DNA of 60,000 nt, from NCBI RefSeq assembly GCF_026151205.1, contig NC_087079.1:5988169-6048168 (forward strand), given 5' to 3'. The translations under genes were made by a program, and so were the position numbers. The notes beneath the pieces were generated by a model. The model was not told the DNA's origin. It saw only the letters and a program-made list of their open reading frames with translations, and did no database searches. Positions within the stretch are counted from its first letter, which is position 1, and the number at the start of each line of letters is the position of its first letter. Shown piece after piece: positions 30,701 to 42,700 of the stretch. Origin of the DNA: Bolinopsis microptera (taxonomy: Eukaryota; Ctenophora; Tentaculata; Lobata; Bolinopsidae).

Positions 30701-33700
30701 TGGTGGCCCTCTCGTAAATTAATGGCACATATAAATGTTTGCATTGCATTGACACTTTTATTTGTCACTGACACTATACAATATACATGTAGTTAAACTT
30801 AAATTATTTCATGTTCAATTCCATTGGAAATAGTTTTCAACCAAAACCCAAAATTGGGTAATAATATAAAGTGCATGGAACGTAACAAAAGTTTCCTTTT
30901 TCCAAATAAAAGGAAATGATATCAAATTAAATTACCGTTTCTGTACTAAACGCGAAATGTTGCCGAGAATGAAATCGGCCGTGAATGAATCAGAATAAGA
31001 AAAGCGAACGACCAATATAAACTGAAGTGTTTTTTTCTCACATTATCTGGCATCCTGAGGATAGAAATAGCCGCAGAGATATATGTTTATCTTAGAAACA
31101 TAGTACCTATGTCCACAGGCTGGGTTATCGTCAAGGGAAGCATTACCTTACCGTAGATGTTTACTTAACGGCTAGGAAAGATTCATAGATTCCTCTACTG
31201 GGTTAACTTCCGGTTACCTGATTAAGATTTGTATGAAGTCGTGACCCCCATACCATTGTCGTGACCCTCATACCATCATGTCGTGACCCCCATACCATTG
31301 TCGGTCCACTTAGTGTCGGGGTGCAAACGTGAGGTAAAGTAAGATCATTTCCAGAAATTCCAGAAATCCTCCATAAATTGCAGAATGTTTAAGGGCTGTT
31401 CCACACCAATTATACAGTCTTAAAATATTTCTTGTTTCATTGAATCATTCAGTCGGCTAAGCTAATTTATCATTCGATCCCACCGCCAGCTCATTTCTGG
31501 ACTTGTGTCTTATTTTCAATTTTCAATTTTCTTCGTCCATCAAATTTTCCTGAACGTCACTTATCATATATTATTATTGACTTTTTCCGCCAAGTGACCC
31601 TTGGAAACATCATATACTAATAGAGTTTTCTGTGCCTCCAGCAGACCAAGGAGAACATTTCCTTCGTTAACTTACGGCACAATAAAGTTCTCATAGTTGT
31701 CATATTCTGGACAAAAAGTTCGAAATGGACAAATTTTTGAAAAAATTTCAACGGACTTTAACTTGGACGGACATTAATTGAACGGACTTTATTTTAACGG
31801 ACATTAAAATGAACGCTAGGGCCTCCAGCGTTCAAGTAATGTCCGTCCAAATAAGGTCCGATAAGGTATATACCCCGCTTACATAATCGCTTATATACCC
31901 CAAATAAATCAAATCAAAACATATTTTGATCATAGTTTTATGTTTTAAAATGCGTCAAAAAGCGCTTTTCATCGTTTATAGTCGCTTATAAGCGACAATT
32001 GAAGACAATAACATTTACGATACTTTATAATCACTTATAATCGCTTATAATATCTCGTACCTGACAATTTTTTCCTCGTTTCAAATACGTAAAAAAGCGC
32101 TTATAATCGTTTATAATCGCTTATAGACAGCAAATAAATAAGCGCTTATAAACGCTTTTCAGTAGGAAAATTTCAAGAAAAGCGGTTATAAGCGCTGATC
32201 ATAGTGAAAATATCGCTTTTTAGCAGATTTCAAAAAATCGCTTATTGTCGCTTATAATCGTTTTATAATCGATTTAAACCGCTTATTAACTTAAAATAAA
32301 AAAGCGTTTTTTTAACGATTAGTAGGCGCTTTTTAATTTGGAACTTTCCCTAGTGAATATAATCGCTTATAGTCGATTAAAAGCGTTTTAAAAACGGTCC
32401 AAAAAACGGTTTATAAGCGTTTTTTGAAAAGCGCTTACGGAGCGATAATAATCGACAACCCTAAAATAAAAGCGTTTTTTTATCACTAATAATTTTAATT
32501 CGCGATTTATTATCGCTTTTAAAGCGCTAATAATCGCTTTTGCAAAAATATTTTATGGAAAAAGCGATTATAATCGTTTTTAACCGTTTATTAACGGGAC
32601 CGTTTATAATCGCTTTATAATCGCCAAATAACGGTGGGTTTTATCAATAAGCGCTTTTTTAGCGTAAAAAAAGCGGTTATTACCGCTGATCACAAAAAAA
32701 TAGTTATGGAAACTTGCCGACATATGTGGCGTGTAGCTCTATAAACCAAAACCAAAACCAAAACCAAAACCAAAACCAAATCACGAGAAGTTTTTCGATA
32801 CACACATACAGAATAAAAAAACTGAACATTATAAATTACCCATAAAAATAACTTAAGCTAATTTGGTTTAAAAATAAAATAAATCGATTCAGAAAAGTTA
32901 GTCTGATGATTGATAAACAACTTAAATTTCACTTATATTTGTAGTTATTGTTCCCACAGATTGTGAGTTGTTAAAGAATTTAAAAGTTTCTCTTATCCCA
33001 CGTCGCCCCTGAGGGCGACGACCCGAGCACACAGTTCGATTGATCTCCAACTAAGACAGCCATATTATACAGTGCAGATTGTACTTAAATGTCACTGGTA
33101 TCATACCGACAGTCTATAAATATTCAGCCTAAATTCAAACTGAACCTTCCAGAATAAACACCGGAACGATGTTACAGGGCCCTTATTTTCACAGCAGATT
33201 AGCTAGACACAGGTGAAGGCCCACCAATCCAGACAGCACAAGAACAGGTACGAACCCTCTCAGCTGCTTTCCTGGTAGCCATGATCCCCGCGGGGACGGC
33301 AGTCCGAAAAAGTAGCGGAGAAATCCAGACTTGGTGATGAGGTAGGAGATAGTGATGGTGAGGAATGTTGTGATGACCAGCATCATTGGGAAGGAGCGGA
33401 GGTAAGGGACCCACAGAGCACCTGAGGCGATCCCAACTATAACCTGCTGATGGATCAAGTAGAATGGCATGGCCATTGTTCTGAAGGTGGTGTGCCATCC
33501 TCGAGGTTGGGTGAACTTCTTCCTCGCCAATGCAATAGATCCCATCAAAAAGAGCCATAATCCAATTCCTTGTGCTAAACCCTTTGTGTTACTCCTTACC
33601 AAAATTGATTCTAGTAAACCAACTACGATGCACAACACAGTTCCAACGATAAAACAGGTCCAGGACCAAAGTTTGCTGTGCTGTCGTATCTGTTTGTCCG

Positions 33701-36700
33701 CTGCCCTCGTAGCATAGCCAAGCACGAAGATAACCATGTAGGGGAAGAAAGGGAAGCTGGCCATCAAAAACGCTTCCTTAGGCAGGCCCAACTTGCTGGC
33801 CAACTGCACGCAGACATTATCGAGTGTTAGTAAAAGTCCAATCAGTAAACCCGGGAGAAGTGCCAACCTGATTGGTCCACCTAAGAACCATTTAACTGCA
33901 GCAACGAGCTGATCAGGTGTTGAAGCTGGCTTACACACAAAGTTAAGACAGCAGAACGACTTGGTGAGACAGTTGAAGGGTTTGCGGGACCAGCAGCAGG
34001 AGGTGGAACCACAGTAGGACAGTGTGGTGGTGTCAGCTGTGTTGTGAGCAGGGTGAAACACCCTGAACCAATGTGTACTCACCTGTGCAAAGATAAAAAG
34101 ATACAGTAGAAACCAGGCCTGGTGCACATTAAAAGTCCTGTAGAAGTCCTGTGTGTAGTCCCAGTAGGATCGTTCTAGAGTCTCATCACGAGGAGCAAAG
34201 AACCAGAGAGTGAGAGGGAACTGGGTAACTAGAGACAGAAACAGTGTAGGAACCAGGAGCCGGTGTACTCTCTCGTCCCTGAACTGAGTCTCCGATCTCC
34301 GGAACAGAGCAGAGTAAGCGTTCTGTCCGGACAGATAGAAGAACATGGGCATGTTCCAAGTGTCCATGAAGTTGACGAACAGTTGGAGGACATGACCGAG
34401 GGAGACGAGAGTGAAGGGGTCCTCGGAGACAGAGCCGGTTGTTATATTAGGGAACTGTAGACCGTACCAGTCGGATGGTGTGTAGATCAGACAGAGGTGG
34501 AACAGGTAGATCCCGTATGTAAGGAATATTATAATCACATCAATGTCCGCTCTTCGCTCGGGAGAAGGGTGGTTGTTCTCGGGGAGTCGCTCAGGTAAGG
34601 TCATGTCATCCGTCTCCACCTCTGGTAAAGCATCCATAACCGGAATTCTACTAGAATCTCCGACTTCAAGCATTTCTTGTTGTGGTTCTGACATATTCTG
34701 CTGAAGGAAATAAACCCTGAGAACAGAATGTTGAGTGTTAAGAAAAGAAATATTGTGGGAATGAGAGTAAAATGCAGAAATCATAAAACCCTATACTACA
34801 CCACGGCCTATACTACACCCTATACTACACCACGGCCTATACTACACCCTATACTACACCCTATACTACACAACGGCCTATACTACACCCTATACTACAC
34901 CCTATACTACACCCTATACTACACCACGGCCTATACTACACCCTATACTACACCACGGCCTATACTACACCCTATACTACACCCTATACTACACCCTATA
35001 CTACACCACGGCCTATACTACTGTAGTAAGTAAGATTTAGGTCTTCAATCTTCATTGCCTTAAAGGCACTGCCCAGTGTTTAGTTGTTTTCCCAGGTTCT
35101 TCTTTGTGGGCAATCTTACATCTACAAGGTTTAACTTGTGGTTGTGCACTTTACTTTGTCTTTAGTATCTTTGATTTAGTAGGAGACAAGAAAGACAACA
35201 GCTCATCAAAATAATTAAGGACTCGTGAACTTCATCAGAAGGAATAACATGAACAATCGTTAAACATTGTCAGAGTTCCCAGTCGGAACCTCTCATGGCA
35301 ACACCCCTGTTCATAAACCTACTGGCAGGGAGTCACCAAGAGCTAAGTTTGCAAGGTGCATAGAACTCTGTTTAGGACAAGTGACCAACTCCAAAAGCCT
35401 TAGAAGAACTGAGCACAATTATCCAATACCACTAGCTCTGTGATGCATGAGTTAATTCATACACTTCCTGTTTGGAGAGGGCGTATATACTCTATAATGG
35501 CAATGATCTAACATGAGAGCTCAGGCATTATCGTATCAACAGCTACATAATTGCCAGCCAAACAGATAGCCTTTCAGCTCTCTGCCAAAGTAATAGAGCG
35601 CAATATAAAGTTACTAAGTTAAGAATAAATAGTACTGCTTCAACATAAGATACACTACACTACACCCTATACTACACCCTATACTACACCCTATACTACA
35701 CCCTATACTACACCCTATACTACACCCTATACTACCATCGTCAAATTTCGGAATTCGAAGACTAAAAAATATTCAGGTAATTGAAAACTGAAAATTACTC
35801 AACTACTTTATTTAAGAGGGCAGGAAAACTGCAAATCAACATCTTCAAAACATTTGCACGAAGTTTGTCAAGCTCTATCACAATGTTTGAAACATACATT
35901 ATACAGTGCAACAGATATTTTGTTTTTAAAATGATCATGTCAAGCAATCGTAACTGAATAGTGAACAGTGAATATGTTGAGGACCGTGCAAAGCTCACCA
36001 CGAAATTCACTTGACCCAAATGTTAATAAAAATAAACACGTGTTTATTGTTTGTTTATCCACTCGAACTCCAAACTTACATATCTCATTTAGACCTGGGA
36101 GTTGCCATGGCGACCTATATTAGTGCTCCACTTCATAAAAATCATCAAGTTCGACACGAGATTTGGGGGTGGAGCTTGCTGCCTCAACTATTAAGTCATC
36201 CTCAGAAGCTCCAATTTAAATTCTTATTTTGCCGTAAAATTTGATTACATTCAATGACTAAGATAAATCGGTGATTTTTTCGTAGTCCTAATAAGTTGTT
36301 CTACCCCGGTCCACTAATAAAATTTCAGCAAGTACCCTACTACTTACTACCTATCGTCACAGTCTGAAACCCGTCACATTCCATTAAAATCAGCTAGATC
36401 TTAATTTCTATCAACTTTTTTTTCTAAAAAAGTATAAGATGGTTAGAAGTGGTAGGATTTCAGGATGGTAGGTTTTTTATGGTGTTTTTTCCTTTTTATT
36501 TGTGTCACAAAAGAAAACATGTGCTCCTTCATATTATTCATTATGCATGCTCGTGTAAAGCAAACTACAAGCAGTCAAGTGAGAAGAGCAGTTAGTTACC
36601 ATGGAAACCGTGAGACCATTAACTCTGAGCGGTGAATCGGAACATGTTTGATGTGGCACTGTGATTTATTAGCGTAGTCGCCCAGGACGGGTAGGTACCG

Positions 36701-39700
36701 GTGCAGTAGTGATATTACTTTTGTATGGGGTATTTTATGGTCTCTGGTGCAGGGGTTCTGTTGTATATTGCACTAAACTTTAAGTATAGAAGTAATATAA
36801 TCTCAATATAGTTAAAAGAATTCTCTGTTCGTAATTATTCGAATTTGTTTCTGTAACTTATTGTTAGTTATTTAGTTGTCCTTATTTTTTCTTTATTTTA
36901 AATTGAACTGTCTTAACAACACTTACTTATAGCGTTAATAAGTTATTTAAGTTATTTATTGTATGTTATGTCGGCTCCTGGAGGTTTCAGGTAGCTTATT
37001 AATAGCTTCATATATGATCATAGTGACCAACTCTAGTACGTAAGAGATATGAAGGAACTATACTATAATATAGTATAATAGTTCCTTCATATCTCTTATT
37101 ATGGTGTTTAATGTTTTGAGATATTTGCATTATGTGTAACTGCCTTTATAGAGGACAAACTAATTTTAATCCTAAACTATTCTAATTTACAGCACTAAAT
37201 GATTTGCCGTTTCGTTGAGCAAATTCTCAAATAAGTGGTCCACTGGTTAATTGTACATACTCTTATTTGATTGTTCCACATTCCACAAGTACGCTGGCTC
37301 AGACTCGCCATTGTTTTAAATTGATTTTTTAACGATGTCAAATCGTATTATAAGTATTTTAATTTTCAGTTTCAATATTTTAAATCTTCTCCTACATTTT
37401 TTGAGCAATCACCCTGAAACTTTTAGGATATGTTCTAAGGACCATTTAGAAGAGAATTTGGGGCCAGAATTTTGAGATAGGCCTTAGAACATTTTTTATT
37501 CGATTTTGAAAATCTTGGACCTGAAAAAATCGTCAAAAAACGAGGTCCAAGATTTTCAAAATCGAATAAAAAATGTTCTAAGGCCTATCTCAAAATTCTG
37601 GCCCGACAATCTCTTTTAAATGGTCCTTAGAACATATCCTGAAAGTTTCAGGGTGATTGCTCAAAAAATGTAGGAGAAGATAGATTTTTAGACTCGATTT
37701 TCAGGGCGCGCGATTGAAAATCGCTTGCGCAATACAATTACACATAAGCGCTGACCTTTGACCGGCAATAATTTCGGCTAAGAACAATATTTTTCCATGG
37801 GACCAAAAACAGCTGATAGATATCACTCCCCTCTATCAGAAACAACTATAAAGTCAATTTCGAGAGAATTTTGATGAAGACCCGGTTTAAACGAATTAAA
37901 ACTATGATTTTCCTGAAACTATTGTACACGATATTTTCCAAAAATCCTCAAAAGCTGTTAGTTTCCATATTGAATGACCTTTATCACTATTTTAGCAAAA
38001 TGACAACAAGCAACGATGAAGATGCTGAGGTTGCTTACACCTTCATAATCCACACTGGATCAAACCTCCCAGATCAGAAATCAACAAAAAAGTGGGATGA
38101 TGGCACTATGATCCTGAAGATAAACCCGGGATCTGACACAACAGAATCCAAAGATCTCCGAGTCAAAGACCACTTCCCGACAATGACCGAGGGAGATGTG
38201 AGGATTGACCTTTGGCTTCCATCTGTCATTGGAGTGCCAAAACTGCTGAAGGTGGACTTGGAGAGCAACATGCTGGAGATCATCAAAGACGCTCTGTACA
38301 TCCGGGAAATAACCATTATTTATAACAGGGCCTCTTACCGGTTCCCCATTAAAAACTATCTCTATCCCCACAGCCCTGTCCATAACCCGACTGAACCCAA
38401 GATGGGTTGTCCGCCTCATATCCTGGTACGTGAAGGGGCTGGTACACTCCGACACCGTGAAACAGAAGACTTCATCGTCAGGGCCAGAGACGAGGACAGG
38501 GCGATTATGCAGTCTATGATAAAGTGGAATGATGCCGAGGTGAACTCTGCCGGACTGCTGTTTCCTGGCTATTTGGGGGTCATGGATTATGATAAACTAC
38601 CTAGGATCCTCAAATTTAGAGAGGCAACATTAGACAATTTCATGGAGCTGAGGTCATCTGGTAGGAAAGAGGTTAAAATTAATATGCTACAAAACATGGG
38701 GGGTAAGGTCTTCGGCACCTACAAGGAAGAGAGATTTGAGTCTTTCGAACAATTCTACTTGTATCTAAAATATAAAGGAGATGAATTGGGCTGGGACAAG
38801 GAAATAGTTTATGAGGCAATGAAAGTGGCAAAGATATTTCGGCAAGACGAGGAGTTTGGGAGACAAATACTAAGTGGCTGCAATGCTTGGATGATTAAAA
38901 AGGTGATATCTCTCGAAGTGAGGTGGGCCGCAGGGACTGTTCCAATGTACACACTGGAGGGCAAATCTGTCGAACAAGTGTTGGAAGAGGGTCGTTTGTT
39001 TGAAGTATCATACGATGACCTGATAGACATTCCCCACGGCGGAGGACTGAGCAAGATGCTGACAGGAACCTCTCAAACATGGTACACAGTGCTCGCAGAT
39101 TGTCTTTTGTACCAGAGAGATGACGGTAAGCTGGTTCCCATTCTGATCCGACTGGAAAACAGGAATGATGGGGAACCTGAAACCTGGTGGTCACCTCCTG
39201 AGCCTGAGAATACTGACCTGAATCACCCCGCACACCTCGCCTGGTTGTGGGCCAAAATGTGGTTCAAATGTGCCGAGGCAAGCTGTAACTTTGTCATCAC
39301 TCACTTTGCTCGTGCTCATGCCACCAGCGAGATATTTGCAGTTGCTGTTTACAGAACCCTGCCCAACGCCCACCCGATATTCAGGCTTCTTCAACCACAC
39401 ATTATTGGTGTTATCCCGATAAACGTTCAGGGGCGGGCTGTTCTTATTAATCCTAACAAGAACGCATTCGCATGTGTTGTGTCCGCTGGAGACCACCTTG
39501 GTAAGGTCTTCCACAACCACTTCAAAAACTTCTCTTACGAGAACCTGATTTTACCAGATGATGTTAAGAAACGGGGTGTTGAAGACATCCCCGAGTATCT
39601 GTTACGGGATGATTTCCTCGCACACTGGGCCATTATCCAGGAATACGTTGAAGAGATTGTGAATCTAACATACTTATCTGACGCAGATGTAGCTAAAGAT

Positions 39701-42700
39701 GAAGAACTGCAGAACCTTTTCAAAGAAATTGTTGACTTTGGCTTCCGGGGTTTCCCAAACGGTGCCGGTTTCCCGCGGGTTGTATCAGACAGATACAAGT
39801 TGACTGAGTATTTGACAGCAATCATCGTCAACATCTCCACATTCCACGCAGCGGCTAACTTCCAGGTTCTAACAAGTTGCGGGTTCGTCCCAAACATGCC
39901 ATCCTGCCTCTCCATCCCTCCCCCAAAACAACACGACAACATCACCATGGAACTCATAGTAGAATCTCTACCTGTGCGAGAAATCGCATTCCTCGCTCTG
40001 AACATTGTTTACGTGCTCGGCCAGTTCTCTCCAATCGACTGCTTCTTCTTGGAGGATGCCGCAGCAAACAAGCGTGGTATTATCGGAGAGAACATGATAG
40101 TAGCTCCGGAGCAGGAGGCTTGCATTCACAGACTGGTTGAGAAAATGAGGCAGCTCAAGGAGAAGATTGATGCTAGGAATGATGGACGGTATTTGAAGTA
40201 TGATGTGTTGAGTCCTGTTAACATACCTCTTGCGACTGCGACATGATAGCAGTGATAAGACTATTATCATGCGAAAGTAAAATAGCATTAGCATGTTTTA
40301 GTTTATATAGCACTTCAGAGGGAAATTTAGAATATAATTTAATTATTAAATTATAATTTAATATAATAATAGATATTTTTATTCTGAACAGATACGAGCG
40401 ACTGGCACTGTTAAACATAAAGTACGCGAATTTCAATGTATAACTTCAAAAAAATGTGTTTTTGTGTTTGTATAGATTGATATTGAATTAACCTTCAAAT
40501 AATAATTCATAGGACACAAATGATATGACAAAGTTTAGTCACCTGATATTAAAAGACTATTCAAATAATAGTATCCAATCTCAAATTTGAAATAAAATGT
40601 ATGTTTGTGTTACAGTGGCCTAGTACAGTGTTACTAAAAACAGAATTAAAGTGTATAAACTACAGTGTTACTAAAAAACCAACCTTTAAAAGCGGGGGTA
40701 GATCTGGCTTATTGAGTTCAGGTGTAACTATCTCAACAAATGCTATGTAAAGGAATGTGCCGGTAGCTACAGCTTGTATCAGCCCCTCAACTAGTGTCTT
40801 CACCGCCATGTCGGAGTGGGATACTTCTACTCCAACTCCTGAAAATAACAATAGTCAGAGTAATCATAGTAACATTCATTGTAGTCATATCAACAGTAAC
40901 TGCAGTCATATCAACAGTCACTGTAGTCATTACAACAGTCATTGTAGTCATATCAATAGTCACTGTAGTCATAATAACAGTCAGAGTAGTCATAGTAACA
41001 GTCAGAGTAGTCGGGTGGGCGACAATTGACCCCACGACAATTGACCCTCCGACAATTGACCCCCCGACAATTGACCCCCGATAATTGACCCCCCGACAAT
41101 TGACCCCCCGACAATTGACCCCCCGAAAATATAATTTAATACAATTAACCCTGACCCTGACCCTGACCCTAACCCTGACCCTGACCCTGACCCTGACCCT
41201 GACCCTGACCCTGACCCTGACCCTGACCCTGACCCTGACCCTGACCCTGACCCTGACCCTGACCCTGACCCTGACCCTGACCCTAACCCTAACCCTCAGC
41301 CTGACCCTAACCCGATTAATTTACCCCAGTTAAACTACAATTGTCGGGGGTCAATTGTCGGGGGGTCAATTGTCGGGGGGTCAATTGTCGGGGGGTCAAT
41401 TGTCGGGGGGTCAATTGTCGTACTAAGCCCTAGATTTCGCGACAATTGACCCCGGTGTAATTACATAGGGGGTCAATTGTCGGGGGGTCAATTGTCGGGG
41501 GGTTAATCGTCGGGGGTCAATTGTCGGGGGGTCAATTGTCGTACTAAACCCTAGATTTCGCGACAATTGACCCCAGTGTAATTACATAGGGGGTCAATTG
41601 TCGGGGGGTCAATTGTCGGGGGGTCAATTGTCGAATGTCGGGGGGTCAACTGTCGCGGTACCAGAGTAGTCATAGTAATAGTCAGAGTAGTCATATCAAC
41701 AGTCACTGTAGTCACAGTAACAGTCAGAGTAGTCATATCAACAGTCATTGTAGTCATTACAACAGTCAGAGTAGTCATAGTAACAGTCAGAGTAATCACA
41801 GCTTAGTTGTAGTGAACGGTGGATTTTGACGTATTGAAAGCACGTTCCAGTCATTTTGTAGGGGTCTGTAGTGAACGTTATTGAACGTTAGTGAACGTCA
41901 GTGATTATCAAAAACAAAAATTCATGAAAATAAACTTTTTGAAATCTCAATTTCTCCAACTGATAATTATCAATTTGTATTGTATTGTATTGTAGTAGTA
42001 TTTATGCTACTAAAGGTACACGTACTCAAGTTCGACACGGACTCTAGCTCGACAAACCCTACGGTTCGACTCTGTCGAACCAAAGCGCGCTACCTGGACT
42101 CAAGTTCGACACGTACTAAAGTTCGACAAGATAACTTTGACTGTCGAACTAGAGTTTTGAAATCTCCGATCTCAAGCAACGATCCTTTACGAGCTTGTAA
42201 TCTATTCGTTTGTTTGTTTTCCACTAGTCTCGTGCTGTTCAATCATGTCTGAATGTAATCTCTATAATCCATATCTATAAACATTTAATTGTCCTCATAC
42301 TCATAATTCAATTGTTAGCTAGCAGAATTGTAGACTTAGCGGAGAGATATAAGACTAACGTAATAACTCGTACTCCGTTTTATAATAGATCTAGATTGTA
42401 CGCGTTATAAATATCTACCACGTACCACACTTTATATCATCACAAACGACTAGTAACCGAATACCGGTCTAGAGATTTTGGCAGCTGAATCGAAAGGAGA
42501 ATTAAAACTATACTGAAAGGTTCTTGAATTTATAACCGCTCATGGTTGCTAGATGTCAGAAAATATCTGTATCTGCCATTGAACCCTGTGATCCTATGAT
42601 GAGGACCCAGCAATAGCCATTGGATCATAAGCAGAAGCTATTTGTCGGACTAGAGTACGCTACCTGGACTCTAGTTCGACACGTACTGAAGTACGACAGG

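Larger units (their letters stand above)
24603..32718. mobile_element. 8.1-kb hAT-like element with about 0.94-kb terminal inverted repeats and 8-bp target duplication
   Basis: Outer ends GGCAAGTTTCCATAACTA and the complement are flanked by GACATATG at 24595-24602 and 32719-32726. The left arm runs to about 25540. The right arm is 29308-29384 plus 31867-32718, split by a later 2.48-kb TA-flanked insertion. The arms are nearly identical by eye and are made of densely repeated AAGCGATTATAA-type words. The interior (25.5-29.3 kb) contains purine minisatellites, nested palindromes and no transposase frame, so the element is non-autonomous. Without the nested insertion it would be about 5.6 kb. 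The superfamily is inferred from the 8-bp duplication only. Confidence 0.85.

Noticed and set aside
41085-41333. Thr-Leu repeat frame and possible telomere from (CCCTGA)n
   Set aside because: The frame is repeat-derived, and the block is internal, mixed CCCTGA/CCCTAA and enclosed by inverted arms, so it is not a chromosome end.
42040-42075. tRNA-like B box (GGTTCGACTCT)
   Set aside because: No A box or cloverleaf around it; it belongs to a TTCGACACG inverted repeat.
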